Positions 1 to 7,830 of a stretch of DNA of 19,505 bases are shown piece after piece (the first letter of the stretch is position 1; every line of letters starts with the position of its first letter). The notes under the pieces are model-generated. The model made no database searches and was not told the DNA's origin. It worked only from the letters and a program-made list of their open reading frames with translations. Origin of the DNA: an uncultured Porphyromonadaceae bacterium (lineage in GTDB: Bacteria > Bacteroidota > Bacteroidia > Bacteroidales > Muribaculaceae); assembly GCA_900550395.1 (NCBI GenBank), contig URSD01000044.1, positions 1 through 19,505 of the forward strand. Reading direction: 5' to 3'. The position numbers were made by a program, and so were the translations under genes.

Positions 1-130
1 TTCGAAAAATTCCGATTTTATCTGAAATATTCAATTCTCAGAAGCTTTGACAATGGAGGTTTTGCAACACCCTCTTGCACAACTTCTGGCAGCCGCGAAT
101 TCTGAAAATCTGACAATAAACTCGGACGTC
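1..130. other. Intergenic, no gene seen
   Basis: AT-rich to mixed sequence at the window edge. Short open frames exist on both strands, but none has a convincing start, ribosome binding site or recognisable protein, and they run straight into the hairpin repeat at 131-250. It could be the flank of a gene lying outside the window; nothing here shows which. Confidence 0.5.
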
Positions 131-250
131 GTGCAACCCGCCATCCGGCGGGTTGATACGTTTGTGGCGCTTCTACCGCGAGTACGTCGCTCCCTATGGT
201 CGCTCCTTAACTCGCGGCTAACCGGATTCAACCCGCGACGAGCGCGGGTT
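131..250. repeat. Three-hairpin intergenic palindromic repeat (copy 1)
   Basis: Three successive perfect hairpins: arms AACCCGCC/GGCGGGTT at 135-142 and 147-154; CCGCGAGT/ACTCGCGG at 176-183 and 210-217; AACCCGCG/CGCGGGTT at 230-237 and 243-250. The opening GTCGTGCAACCCGCCAT (128-144) recurs exactly at 19398-19414, and the same three-stem order is seen there. A shorter copy with only the first stem lies at 15114-15136. The middle stem differs in sequence between copies 1 and 3 but is perfectly paired in both, so structure appears to be conserved rather than sequence. It looks like a REP-type dispersed element; a link to a RAYT/Y1 transposase elsewhere in the genome is only an inference. Confidence 0.8.
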
Positions 251-414
251 GTTCTTGTTTTATCGGACTATTTCATACGTTGACGCGGAAGATACAGCAG
301 CCGCGTATCTTGCAGCACTCGCCGAAGGAAAGGTTCTTTACGTTCCTCCAACCTCCATAGAGATGGGCAAGAGGAAGTTTGTAACAAAGTTAAACAGGTA
401 TAAAATTCAAACTA
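251..414. other. Intergenic, no supported gene
   Basis: No gene is supported. A 7-bp perfect inverted repeat AAGATAC/GTATCTT lies at 289-295 and 305-311 without a T run. On the minus strand TAACTTTG (392-385) matches the Bacteroidetes -7 box and could fire leftward, but the nearest TTTG is only 15 bases upstream and no leftward gene follows. A rightward open frame from about 249 runs through the terminator hairpin at 416-444 and is judged a chance frame. Confidence 0.45.
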
Positions 415-415
415 A

Positions 416-444
416 ACGGCGGCGCCCTCAAGGGACGCCGCCGT
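416..444 (-). terminator. Rho-independent terminator of the leftward dehydrogenase gene
   Basis: A 12-bp stem with one bulged base (416-427 with 432-444) closes on a four-base loop (428-431). Read on the minus strand it is followed by a T-rich run (TTTAGTTTGAATTTTAT), about 25 bases after the dehydrogenase stop codon. Position, stem strength and tract all fit an intrinsic terminator for the leftward transcript. Confidence 0.8.
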
Positions 445-468
445 TGTCGCGTCATGCCGTTGCGCAGC

Positions 469-1674
469 TCACTCGGCGGGATGGCCGGTGCGCTGCGTCT
501 CGTCGAGCATCAGCTCGTATATCTGGCGGGTGTCGCGTGCGGTGAGGCGGTAGTAGCCGCCTATCTCCTCGCCTTTGTCCTCGTGCAGTTTGGCAACGAG
601 CAGGTCGATGTCGGGCTCGGTTATGCCCAGGGCCTTCAGCGTGAGGGGCATGCGCAGCACGGCGCTGAAGAACGCCCGCAGCTGTGCCACGGCCTCGATA
701 GCCGCCGAACGGTCGTCCGGAGCCTGCACGCCGAAGACGCGGCGGCCGAGCTGTGCCACCTTCGACGGCTTGTGGTGCGCCATGAAGGCCATCCATGCCG
801 GGAACACGACGGCAAGGCCTGCGCCGTGTGTCACGCCGTAGACGGCGCTCAGTTCGTGCTCCATCGCGTGGCTTGTCCAGTCCTCCTTGCGGCCGCAGCC
901 GGTCAGGCCGTTGTGGGCCAGGGTGGAGGCCCACTCTATGTTGGCGCGGGCGTCGTAGTCGGTAGGGTCGACAAGCGCTTTCGGCGCCACGTCCACGAGA
1001 GCCATGAGCAGGCCTTCGGCGAGGCGGTCGGTCACCTCTACGCCTCGGGTGGTGGAGAAGTAGCGTTCCATGATGTGGCTCATCATGTCCACGATGCCGC
1101 ACGACGTCTGCCAGGCCGTGAGGGTGAATGTCAGCTCGGGGTTGATGACGGCGAAGCGCGGCCGCAGTATGCTGTCGGTGCGGAGGCTTATCTTGTGCAG
1201 GCCTTCGCTGCGGGTGATGACGGCATTGCCGCTGCCCTCGCTGCCGGCGCCGGGGATGGTGAGCACCACACCCACGGGCAGGGCTTCCTTTATGACGGCC
1301 TTTCCGGCGAAGAAGTCCCAGAAGTCGCCTTTGTACGGAATGCCTGCCGCGATGGCCTTGGCGGTATCTATGACGGAGCCGCCGCCCACGGCGAGCAGGC
1401 CGTCGATGTTGCGGTTGCGTCCGAGTTCTATTCCCTTGTACACGAGCGTGTCGACGGGATTGGGCTGGACTCCGCCCAGCTCTACGATGTCTATGCCTAT
1501 GGCGCTCAGTGAGTTGCGCACACGGTCGAGGAGTCCGTTGGTCTTGACGTATTTCTGCCCGTAGACAAGCATGATCCGGCGTGCTCCCGTCAGATAGGTG
1601 AGCATTCCGGTCTTTTCCTCGCTGCCTCTGCCGAATTCGAAGAGGGTGGGGGCATAATAGGTGAAGTTATCCAT
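469..1674 (-). CDS. Iron-containing alcohol dehydrogenase (YqhD/BdhA-like)
   Basis: A 401-residue cytoplasmic group III (Fe-type) alcohol dehydrogenase, expected to reduce aldehydes with NAD(P)H. The nucleotide-binding GGGSVID motif is at 97-103. The four metal ligands are visible as D196, H200, H269 and H283, with the same spacing as in E. coli YqhD (D194, H198, H267, H281). Length is normal and the frame is intact. The ATG at 1674 fits the family N-terminus (MDNFTYYAPT). It lies 75 bases downstream of the GH20 gene on the same strand; no TAnnTTTG box is evident in that gap, so it may be cotranscribed with GH20. The strong hairpin at 416-444 ends the unit. Family certain from motifs; the true substrate (butanal, methylglyoxal-type aldehydes or other) cannot be told. 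Confidence 0.95.
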   Translation of the reverse strand: MDNFTYYAPTLFEFGRGSEEKTGMLTYLTGARRIMLVYGQKYVKTNGLLDRVRNSLSAIGIDIVELGGVQPNPVDTLVYKGIELGRNRNIDGLLAVGGGSVIDTAKAIAAGIPYKGDFWDFFAGKAVIKEALPVGVVLTIPGAGSEGSGNAVITRSEGLHKISLRTDSILRPRFAVINPELTFTLTAWQTSCGIVDMMSHIMERYFSTTRGVEVTDRLAEGLLMALVDVAPKALVDPTDYDARANIEWASTLAHNGLTGCGRKEDWTSHAMEHELSAVYGVTHGAGLAVVFPAWMAFMAHHKPSKVAQLGRRVFGVQAPDDRSAAIEAVAQLRAFFSAVLRMPLTLKALGITEPDIDLLVAKLHEDKGEEIGGYYRLTARDTRQIYELMLDETQRTGHPAE

Positions 1675-1749
1675 AATGTGGTGTATATCTTTGGCTTTAT
1701 AACGGCATGCGGCCGCCGATTGTTCGCCGTCCTTGAAAAATATGCCGGC

Positions 1750-3963
1750 TCAGAGGTATAGTATGCTCACGACGCTGCGCGCGTGCGGTCCGGCGAAGAG
1801 CCGGGCGCGTATCTGCGATGCGCCTGCGGGCTTAAGCGGCGTGGTGTAGGCGGGGCTTTCCTCCGTAGGGTCGGAGCCGTCGAGCGTGTAGCGTATGGTG
1901 CCGTAGCCGTCGCCGTAGGCCGAGTTCATCTCCACGAGGCCGTCCTCGCGCAGCCGCAGTCCCGGCTGGCGCATGAGGTGGTCGAGGCCGAGAGAGTCCC
2001 AGCGGGGCATTTCGGCGGTGATGCTGCCGAAGTATTCCTCGTCGGAGATGGTGGCTTCGGCGTGGTGGGCGCGTTCGGCCGCGCCGAGCAGGCGGGGCAG
2101 GAAATAGCGCTGCACCATCTGCGGCGAGCGCACGGTCTCGGCGAAGAGGTGGCACGATATGCCTCGCACGTTCTTCAGGGTCTCCGGGTCAGCGTCGCAG
2201 AGCAGCTTGCGCGTGGCGTGCAGCGGACGGAACTCGTCCACGAGGCCGCCCCACGTCAGGCCGGGCTCTTCGGGGTGCGTGGTCGGGGTCTGGTCGAAGT
2301 AGAGATAGTTGACGTTGCTGAGAATCAGCGGATACCCCATCTCGGCGATGCGGCGGCCGGTGTCGCCGGCGTGGAGCCAGCAGTTGACGGCGCGCACGGT
2401 GGGGCGTACGCTGTCGGTGTAGGCCTCGGAGTGGCCCACGGCCACCTCCTGCCATCCCGCTATGCTGAGTCCGCGGTCGGCGGCCATGCGCGACAGCCGT
2501 CCCACGAAGTAGGCGTGCAGCTCGCTCTGCGACTTCATGCCGTGGCGCTCCATAAAGTCGCGGGCCACGCTGCTGCCGTCCCAGCACCGGCGGGGCACCT
2601 CGTCGCCGCCGATGTGGATGGTGCGCAGCGGCACGCCGGCTCGGCGGAAAAGTTCGGCCGTAGCGTCCATCACGGCGCCCCAGAAGCGGTAGGGGCCTTC
2701 GAGCGCGGGATTGAGCACGTTGTCGTGGTAGTCCTGCGCCGAGTTGTAGACGCTGGTGTCGCCGTCGTGTATCAGGCGCATGGAGTCGTCGCCGGTGTGG
2801 CGGCGGCGTGCCTCCATGGCGCGTATGGCCGCGCGGGTGTGGCCCGGCGCGTCGAATTCCGGAATGATTTCGATGCCGAGGGAGTCGGCGGTGCGTATCA
2901 GGTCTATGAATTCGTCGGTGGTGTAGAAACCGTTGGCCGGCGTGTCGGTGGCGTCGGGGTTGCCGTCGCCGCTGTATATCTGCTTGAGGAAGTCGACGTC
3001 GTCGCTGCGCGTGTAGCCGCGGCGTGCGCCCACGGCCGTCAGCTCCGGCAGGCCGGGTGTCTCCATGCGCCATGCCTCGTCGTCGCCCAGGTGGAAGTGC
3101 AGCACGTTCAGGCCATAGTCGGCCATCAGGCGCATCATCCGTTTTACTTCGGGGGCGGTGGTGAAGTTGCGCGCCACGTCCAGCATCAGGCCGCGGTAGG
3201 GATAGTCGGCCCAGTCCTCTATCTCTGCGGCGGGCAGAGTGCCGTCCGGCGCGGTGGCTTCCTCGATTTTGCGCAGCAGGTGGTGCAGCGCGCGGGGCTC
3301 GTTGGTGTGTATGCGCAGCACGGGAGAGCCGTCGAGGGTCAGGCGGGCGTAGGCGGGACGCGGGTCCGTGTCGGCCACGTATTCAATGCTCTGCGGGGCC
3401 TTGACGCGGCCGCCGGTCAGGGTCAGCTTCTTCAGGGTGGGTACGCCGCCGTAGGGGCCTGGGCGCAGGGCCGTGCGCAGCGAGTCGTTGACGGCGAATG
3501 CCTCGGGGCCGTAAATCATGCCGTCCTTCTCTCCGTTGCGCCACTGGTCGGGGCGCTCCGTGTTGCTGTGGCGCGAGGTGCGGCAGCGCACGGGACGTCC
3601 GTCCGCTATCAGGTGCATGCCGTCGGGGCGGTAGGAGGCGTGGAGCAGCGGCGCGCGGGTCTCGATGTCGACCACTACCGTATCGCCCGGGGCGGCTGCG
3701 GCCAGGCGCGGCGACATGACGGCGAAGTAGCCCGGAAGAATCTCCAGCAGCGTGTCGGCGGGATTGACAGCGCTCATGGGGCGCTTGAACATGCAGAAAG
3801 CGAAGCCTTCGGCACCATCGGGAACTACCGTAAAACGCTGAATGTGAGATGCGCGGCCATTGTCATTGGTGCGGTTGCCCAGAGTCTGCCAGTCGATGCT
3901 GCCGGCGGCGCCGGCCGAAGCGGCGGTGAGCGCGAGGGCGAGAAGAACGGATGTCTTTTTCAT
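1750..3963 (-). CDS. Secreted GH20 beta-N-acetylhexosaminidase
   Basis: A 737-residue exo-acting beta-hexosaminidase that should release terminal beta-linked GlcNAc or GalNAc from glycans such as mucin or N-glycan chains. A signal peptide with an Ala-rich end (about 1-20) implies export. The GH20 N-terminal domain is followed by the TIM barrel: RGLMLDVARNF at 257-267, HFHLGDDEAWRME at 289-301, EFDAPGHTRA at 369-378, and the catalytic Asp-Glu pair in HIGGDEV (D454, E455). The last 60 residues resemble the chitobiase/hexosaminidase C-terminal domain (YTLDGSDPT near 692-700). The open frame extends 53 codons upstream, but the ATG at 3963 is chosen because it opens the signal peptide and sits 20 bases from a -7 box. 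No SusC/D genes lie beside it, so it is not in an evident polysaccharide utilisation locus here. Confidence 0.95.
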   Translation of the reverse strand: MKKTSVLLALALTAASAGAAGSIDWQTLGNRTNDNGRASHIQRFTVVPDGAEGFAFCMFKRPMSAVNPADTLLEILPGYFAVMSPRLAAAAPGDTVVVDIETRAPLLHASYRPDGMHLIADGRPVRCRTSRHSNTERPDQWRNGEKDGMIYGPEAFAVNDSLRTALRPGPYGGVPTLKKLTLTGGRVKAPQSIEYVADTDPRPAYARLTLDGSPVLRIHTNEPRALHHLLRKIEEATAPDGTLPAAEIEDWADYPYRGLMLDVARNFTTAPEVKRMMRLMADYGLNVLHFHLGDDEAWRMETPGLPELTAVGARRGYTRSDDVDFLKQIYSGDGNPDATDTPANGFYTTDEFIDLIRTADSLGIEIIPEFDAPGHTRAAIRAMEARRRHTGDDSMRLIHDGDTSVYNSAQDYHDNVLNPALEGPYRFWGAVMDATAELFRRAGVPLRTIHIGGDEVPRRCWDGSSVARDFMERHGMKSQSELHAYFVGRLSRMAADRGLSIAGWQEVAVGHSEAYTDSVRPTVRAVNCWLHAGDTGRRIAEMGYPLILSNVNYLYFDQTPTTHPEEPGLTWGGLVDEFRPLHATRKLLCDADPETLKNVRGISCHLFAETVRSPQMVQRYFLPRLLGAAERAHHAEATISDEEYFGSITAEMPRWDSLGLDHLMRQPGLRLREDGLVEMNSAYGDGYGTIRYTLDGSDPTEESPAYTTPLKPAGASQIRARLFAGPHARSVVSILYL

Positions 3964-3982
3964 GGAAATGTGTTTGGTACGG

Positions 3983-3990
3983 CAAATATA
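3983..3990 (-). promoter_or_regulatory. Promoter -7 box for the GH20 gene
   Basis: Minus-strand TATATTTG matches the Bacteroidetes TAnnTTTG -7 element, 20 bases before the GH20 ATG. The T-rich stretch upstream has no clear TTTG -33 box. Confidence 0.6.
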
Positions 3991-4010
3991 CGGCTTTTTA
4001 TAAAAAAAAT

Positions 4011-4045
4011 AGGGGGTAAGTACAAAAACTACATTCAACCCCCCT
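4011..4045. repeat. Inverted repeat between divergent promoters
   Basis: AGGGGGT at 4011-4017 faces ACCCCCCT at 4038-4045, apart from one extra C. It sits between the leftward GH20 -7 box and the rightward holin-like gene's -7 box, so it could bind a regulator of both; chance G/C runs are an alternative. Confidence 0.35.
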
Positions 4046-4055
4046 GTTCGTGTAT

Positions 4056-4063
4056 TAACTTTG
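4056..4063 (+). promoter_or_regulatory. Promoter -7 box for the holin-like gene
   Basis: TAACTTTG matches the TAnnTTTG element, 24 bases before the ATG at 4088. No good -33 TTTG is visible upstream. Confidence 0.6.
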
Positions 4064-4087
4064 TGCCCAAAAAAAGAGGAGGAGATT

Positions 4088-4627
4088 ATGAACCACGATG
4101 TGATAGCGGCATTCAAGACCATTTTCTCGGCATTCGGAGGAGTGATGCTGGGAGTGGCTTTGCCGGTGATACCTTACGCCTCGGTGTGTACGCTGATGGT
4201 GATTGGCGAGACGGCTACGGCGTGGCGCCTGGGGAGGCGCGCTGCGGCCATGAAAGGGAGGCGCCGCGCGCAGGGAGTGGTGCGGTCGGCGCGCATCGGC
4301 GTCATGCTGTCGACGCTGTGCAGGGTGTATGCGTTGCTTCTGATGGCGAGGGCCGTGCAGACGGTGATACTCGACCCCGACTGGCATATGGACCTGGTGC
4401 GCGTGGTGGCTGCGGCCGTGTGTCTGTGGCAGGCGCTGTCGATGCTGGAGAACGAGGCGTCGTGCTGCGGCTCGCGCTGGGCGCGCATAGCGCGGCGGTG
4501 GCTCATCGACAACACCGAGCGCCGCGCGGGCATCTCGCTCGACGAGCTGAGGGAGGACGCCGGCTCAGAACGTGCAGGTGAATGTGAAACCCGGAGCGCC
4601 GCCGACGGAGGACGGCAGGAGCGATGA
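4088..4627 (+). CDS. Small membrane protein, phage-holin-like
   Basis: A 179-residue protein with three likely membrane helices (about 16-39, 69-97 and 103-121) separated by a very basic loop (47-68). The block from the third helix into LSMLENEASC and the RRWLIDNTERR stretch (136-146) recalls the 'phage holin family' proteins that occur widely in Bacteroidetes chromosomes, hence the call; I place it by pattern memory, not by alignment. The start at 4088 is chosen over an upstream TTG because a strong GAGGAG purine tract (4076-4084) precedes it. No other phage gene is nearby, so it is not evidence of a prophage. The last 63 bases overlap the convergent gene at 4565-5446, and the C-terminal tail (about 157-179), encoded there, is low-complexity and charged. 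Confidence 0.7.
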   Translation: MNHDVIAAFKTIFSAFGGVMLGVALPVIPYASVCTLMVIGETATAWRLGRRAAAMKGRRRAQGVVRSARIGVMLSTLCRVYALLLMARAVQTVILDPDWHMDLVRVVAAAVCLWQALSMLENEASCCGSRWARIARRWLIDNTERRAGISLDELREDAGSERAGECETRSAADGGRQER

Positions 4628-5446
4628 CTGCACGCCGCGCCTGCGGGCGGCTTCGGCGCGCGCGGGATTGCCTATGCACAGACCCAGCACCTCGTTGACG
4701 GGATCGATGAGGAAGGCCACGATATTGCCTGCCACCTTCGAGCCCCACAGCCGATAGTCGTCCTCCACGAGCTTGCGCTTCAGGCGGTAGAAGCCCTCGC
4801 CTATGAGGCTGCCTATGCCGGGGGTGACTATGCAGTCCTGGATGGAGGGTCGCTCCATGAACGCCTCGATGCCGAATTCCCAGAAGACGTTGCTGATGAG
4901 CGACGAGTACAGCATCGACTGCCAGAAATTGAATCCGCACGAGCGCGCCGACATGAAGTAGACGGCTCCGGCGTAGGGGTGCATCACGTAGTTGAAGATC
5001 CAGTTGTCCTTGTCCCAGGCTATGCCTTTCTTGATGACGTTTCGGTACCAGCGCTTGAACATCGGCACGTTCCGGATTTCGGCGCGGTTCCAGCTCGTGG
5101 CGTCTTCCGGCAGACATTCGAGCACGCCGAGTGTACCCACCATGGCGCCGGCGTATACGGCCGTATTGAGCCACAGGCGGTGCCAGTCGGGCGTGCTGCC
5201 GGTCCATGAATACGGGAGTTCGTAGGGCGGTACTGGTGTATGGCTGTCGAGGCTGTGGTCGATTTCCGCGCAGTAATCCGTCACAATGACGGCCGATGCC
5301 CTCAGCGAGTCGGGATCTGGGGTGTAAACCAGGGTAGGCGTTCCGTCAGTGGTGTATGGCACCACGCGGGGCGTGTCTGCGGCTTCAGCGCAGGGTGTGG
5401 CCGCAAGGGCTGTGATGAATATGATGGATGATAGGATAAATTTCAT
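4565..5446 (-). CDS. DUF3943-like envelope protein
   Basis: A 293-residue exported protein with a signal peptide (MKFILSSIIFITALAATPCAEA). The central part carries the pattern I associate with DUF3943: NWIFNYVMHPYAGAVYF (148-164), an aromatic and Ser-rich stretch ending in FWEFGIEAFMERPS (188-201), and DCIVTPGIGSLIGE (204-217). It ends in alternating aromatic residues with a terminal Phe (FTFTCTF), which is typical of outer membrane beta-strand ends, so an outer membrane location is likely. The molecular function of the family is unknown to me. It is transcribed from a well-formed promoter at 5491-5521, divergent from pgi. Its 3' end overlaps the convergent holin-like gene by 63 bases. Confidence 0.75.
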   Translation of the reverse strand: MKFILSSIIFITALAATPCAEAADTPRVVPYTTDGTPTLVYTPDPDSLRASAVIVTDYCAEIDHSLDSHTPVPPYELPYSWTGSTPDWHRLWLNTAVYAGAMVGTLGVLECLPEDATSWNRAEIRNVPMFKRWYRNVIKKGIAWDKDNWIFNYVMHPYAGAVYFMSARSCGFNFWQSMLYSSLISNVFWEFGIEAFMERPSIQDCIVTPGIGSLIGEGFYRLKRKLVEDDYRLWGSKVAGNIVAFLIDPVNEVLGLCIGNPARAEAARRRGVQSSLLPSSVGGAPGFTFTCTF

Positions 5447-5490
5447 AGCGTAATGGGTGAATCATAATGTCATGTTCTATGATTACAACA

Positions 5491-5521
5491 CAAAATTAGA
5501 GGTTTTGACGGTGCGGGCAAA
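5491..5521 (-). promoter_or_regulatory. Bacteroidetes promoter for the DUF3943-like gene
   Basis: Minus-strand TTTG (5521-5518), 19 bases, then TAATTTTG (5498-5491). This matches the primary sigma factor consensus (TTTG, 19-21, TAnnTTTG), 44 bases before the start codon at 5446. Confidence 0.75.
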
Positions 5522-5524
5522 AAC

Positions 5525-5557
5525 AATCGGACAAATATACCAATATTGCGTCCGATT
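5525..5557. repeat. Perfect 8-bp inverted repeat between divergent promoters
   Basis: AATCGGAC (5525-5532) and GTCCGATT (5550-5557) with a 17-base AT-rich spacer. It lies between the two outward-facing promoters at 5491-5521 and 5581-5611 and has no following T run, so an operator is likelier than a terminator. The 18-19 base spacing of half-sites is compatible with a dimeric regulator on one face of two helical turns. Confidence 0.5.
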
Positions 5558-5580
5558 TAGCGCATTTTAAGATAATGAAT

Positions 5581-5611
5581 TTTGATGTGTGTGGGCTTTT
5601 TCTTACCTTTG
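5581..5611 (+). promoter_or_regulatory. Bacteroidetes promoter for pgi and the downstream operon
   Basis: TTTG (5581-5584), 19 bases, TACCTTTG (5604-5611): a near-ideal TTTG/TAnnTTTG pair, 36 bases before the pgi ATG at 5648. Confidence 0.8.
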
Positions 5612-5647
5612 TGCGTTATAAAGATAACCAAATTCACCATATCTGTT

Positions 5648-6970
5648 ATGAGCAATATCCGCGTAAATATAGACGACGCTCTCGGCACCGTGAGCGAGCG
5701 CGCCGTAGAAGCGATGGCCACTGAAGTGCGCAACAGCGTCCGTACTCTTGTCGAGGGCACGGGCGAGGGCAACGACTTCCTGGGCTGGATACATCTGCCC
5801 GAGGAAATCGACAATTCCCTCATCGACGACATCAACGCCACTGCCGCGCGTCTGCGCAGCGAGTGCGAGGTCGTAGTGGTGGTCGGCATCGGCGGCAGCT
5901 ATCTCGGCGCCAAGGCCGTGATCGAGGCCATGACAAATCCCTTCGAGGAGACAAAGCCCCGTGTGGTCTTCGCCGGCCACAACATCAGCGAGGACTATCT
6001 CGCCCAGCTCCAGCAGTACCTGGAGGGCAAGCAGTTCGGCGTCATCGTCATCAGCAAGAGCGGCACCACCACCGAGCCCGCCATCGCTTTCCGTCTGCTC
6101 AAGGCTCAGCTTGAGGCCGCCGCAGGCAAGGAGGCCGCCGCACGCCGCATCGTAGCCATCACCGACGCCAAGCGCGGCGCGCTGCGCACTCTGGCCGACA
6201 ACGAGGGCTACACCACCTACGTCATTCCCGACAACGTGGGCGGCCGCTTCTCCGTGCTCACTCCCGTAGGCCTTCTGCCCATCGCCGTCGCCGGCCTCGA
6301 CATCAAGGCTCTCGTGGAGGGTGCGCGCGCACGCCAGCAGGCCATGCTCGCCGGCAGCGACAAGAGCGCCGAAGTGTATGCCACCACGCGCAACGCCCTC
6401 TACCGCAGCGGCAAGAAGATAGAGATTCTCGTCAACTTCAACCCGCGTCTCCACTACTTCGGCGAGTGGTGGAAGCAGCTCTACGGCGAGAGCGAGGGCA
6501 AGGACCACAAGGGCATCTATCCCGCATCAGTCGACTTCTCCACCGACCTGCACTCCATGGGTCAGTGGATTCAGGAAGGCGAGCGCACCATCTTCGAGAC
6601 TGTAATCTCCGTGGCCAATGTCGACCACGAGCTGCGCATACCCACCGACGCCGAAAACCTCGACGGCCTCAACTTCCTCGCCGGCAAACGCGTCGACGAA
6701 GTGAACAAGATGGCCGAGCTGGGCACACGCCTGGCCCACGTGGACGGCGGCGTGCCCAACATCCAGGTCACCATTGACCGCATCGACGAGGCCAATCTCG
6801 GCGCCCTCATTTACTTCTTTGAGGCTGCCTGCGGCATCAGCGGCTACATCCTGGGCGTGAACCCCTTCAACCAGCCCGGTGTGGAGGCCTACAAGCGCAA
6901 CATGTTCGCCCTGCTGGCTAAGCCCGGCTATGAGGCCGAAACCGCGGCCATCCGCGATCGCATCGGCTGA
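5648..6970 (+). CDS. pgi: Glucose-6-phosphate isomerase
   Basis: A 440-residue phosphoglucose isomerase, interconverting glucose-6-phosphate and fructose-6-phosphate in the cytoplasm. Visible signatures: GIGGSYLGAKA (80-90), the phosphate-binding SKSGTTTE (136-143), the family pattern DNVGGRFSVLTPVG (195-208), GESEGKDHKG (280-289, with the likely catalytic Glu) and a C-terminal VEAYKRNMF (412-420) holding the active-site Lys (K416). The short length fits the bacterial/Bacillus-type enzyme. The frame is open 22 codons further upstream, but that part lies in the promoter; MSNIRVN at 5648 is the family-like start. Its TGA overlaps the murI ATG by one base, so the two are translationally linked. 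Confidence 0.97.
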   Translation: MSNIRVNIDDALGTVSERAVEAMATEVRNSVRTLVEGTGEGNDFLGWIHLPEEIDNSLIDDINATAARLRSECEVVVVVGIGGSYLGAKAVIEAMTNPFEETKPRVVFAGHNISEDYLAQLQQYLEGKQFGVIVISKSGTTTEPAIAFRLLKAQLEAAAGKEAAARRIVAITDAKRGALRTLADNEGYTTYVIPDNVGGRFSVLTPVGLLPIAVAGLDIKALVEGARARQQAMLAGSDKSAEVYATTRNALYRSGKKIEILVNFNPRLHYFGEWWKQLYGESEGKDHKGIYPASVDFSTDLHSMGQWIQEGERTIFETVISVANVDHELRIPTDAENLDGLNFLAGKRVDEVNKMAELGTRLAHVDGGVPNIQVTIDRIDEANLGALIYFFEAACGISGYILGVNPFNQPGVEAYKRNMFALLAKPGYEAETAAIRDRIG

Positions 6971-7815
6971 TGTTCGGTCTTACGCCAGGCCCCATAGGGG
7001 TATTCGATTCGGGCTTCGGAGGGCTTACGGTGCTTGCTCATCTGCAGCAGGCACTGCCCGATGCCGATTTCGTATATCTCGGTGACAACGCGCGCGCGCC
7101 CTACGGCACGCGCGCGTTCGACGCCGTTTACGGCTTCACCCTCGAGGCCGTGCGCCATCTGTTCGGCATGGGCTGCCCGCTGGTGATTCTCGCCTGCAAC
7201 ACGGCGTCGGCCAAGGCTCTGCGCACCATCCAGCAGCGCGACCTGCCCACGCTGGCTCCCGACCGCCGCGTGCTCGGCGTCATCCGTCCCACGGCCGAGG
7301 CCGTAGGGTCGATGTCGCGCACCGGCGTGGTCGGCATTCTGGGCACACCCGGCACGGTGGCTTCCGGCAGCTACGACATCGAGGTGGAGAAGCTGCATCC
7401 CGGCTTCCGCGTCGTGGCCGAGGCCGCGCCCATGTGGGTGCCGATAGTGGAGAACGGCTATGCCGGCTCGGAGGGCGCAGTGTGGTTCGTGCGCGAGGCC
7501 GTCGACAGGCTTCTGCGGCGCGACCCGCGAATCGACGCTATCATCCTGGGCTGCACGCACTATCCGCTGCTGTACCCGGCCATCCGCACCGCCGTGCCCG
7601 CCGGCATAGAGGTCGTGAGCCAGGGACCCATCGTGGCCGCGAGCCTCACCGACTATCTGCGCCGCCACCCCGACATCGACGCCGCCGTCACCCGCGGAGG
7701 CGTCACGCGCTATCTCACCACCGACGACGCCGATTCCTTCGCCCGCAAGGCCTCGGTCTTCCTCGGGCGAGAAATCACCGCATCACGCACAACTCTGGGC
7801 CGCGCACAGCCCTGA
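6970..7815 (+). CDS. murI: Glutamate racemase
   Basis: A 281-residue cytoplasmic racemase making D-glutamate for the peptidoglycan stem peptide. The IGVFDSGFGGLTVL block (9-22), YLGDNARAPYG (36-46) and both catalytic cysteines are visible: C76 in ACNTAS and C195 in GCTHYP. Length is normal. The start codon shares one base with the pgi stop (TGATG), which fixes the start. The next gene begins 15 bases downstream. Confidence 0.97.
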   Translation: MFGLTPGPIGVFDSGFGGLTVLAHLQQALPDADFVYLGDNARAPYGTRAFDAVYGFTLEAVRHLFGMGCPLVILACNTASAKALRTIQQRDLPTLAPDRRVLGVIRPTAEAVGSMSRTGVVGILGTPGTVASGSYDIEVEKLHPGFRVVAEAAPMWVPIVENGYAGSEGAVWFVREAVDRLLRRDPRIDAIILGCTHYPLLYPAIRTAVPAGIEVVSQGPIVAASLTDYLRRHPDIDAAVTRGGVTRYLTTDDADSFARKASVFLGREITASRTTLGRAQP

Positions 7816-7830
7816 CATCATACAAGAACA

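Noticed and set aside
249..545. Rightward open frame of 98 codons
   Set aside because: It runs through the terminator hairpin and into the antisense of the dehydrogenase gene, and has no recognisable product.
1684..1692. Rightward TATCTTTG box
   Set aside because: It points into the antisense of the GH20 gene with no rightward gene after it; judged a chance match.
1783..4581. Very long rightward open frame opposite GH20
   Set aside because: A shadow of the GC-rich GH20 gene; its translation is Val/Ala/Gly/Arg-rich without domains, while the opposite strand has complete GH20 motifs.
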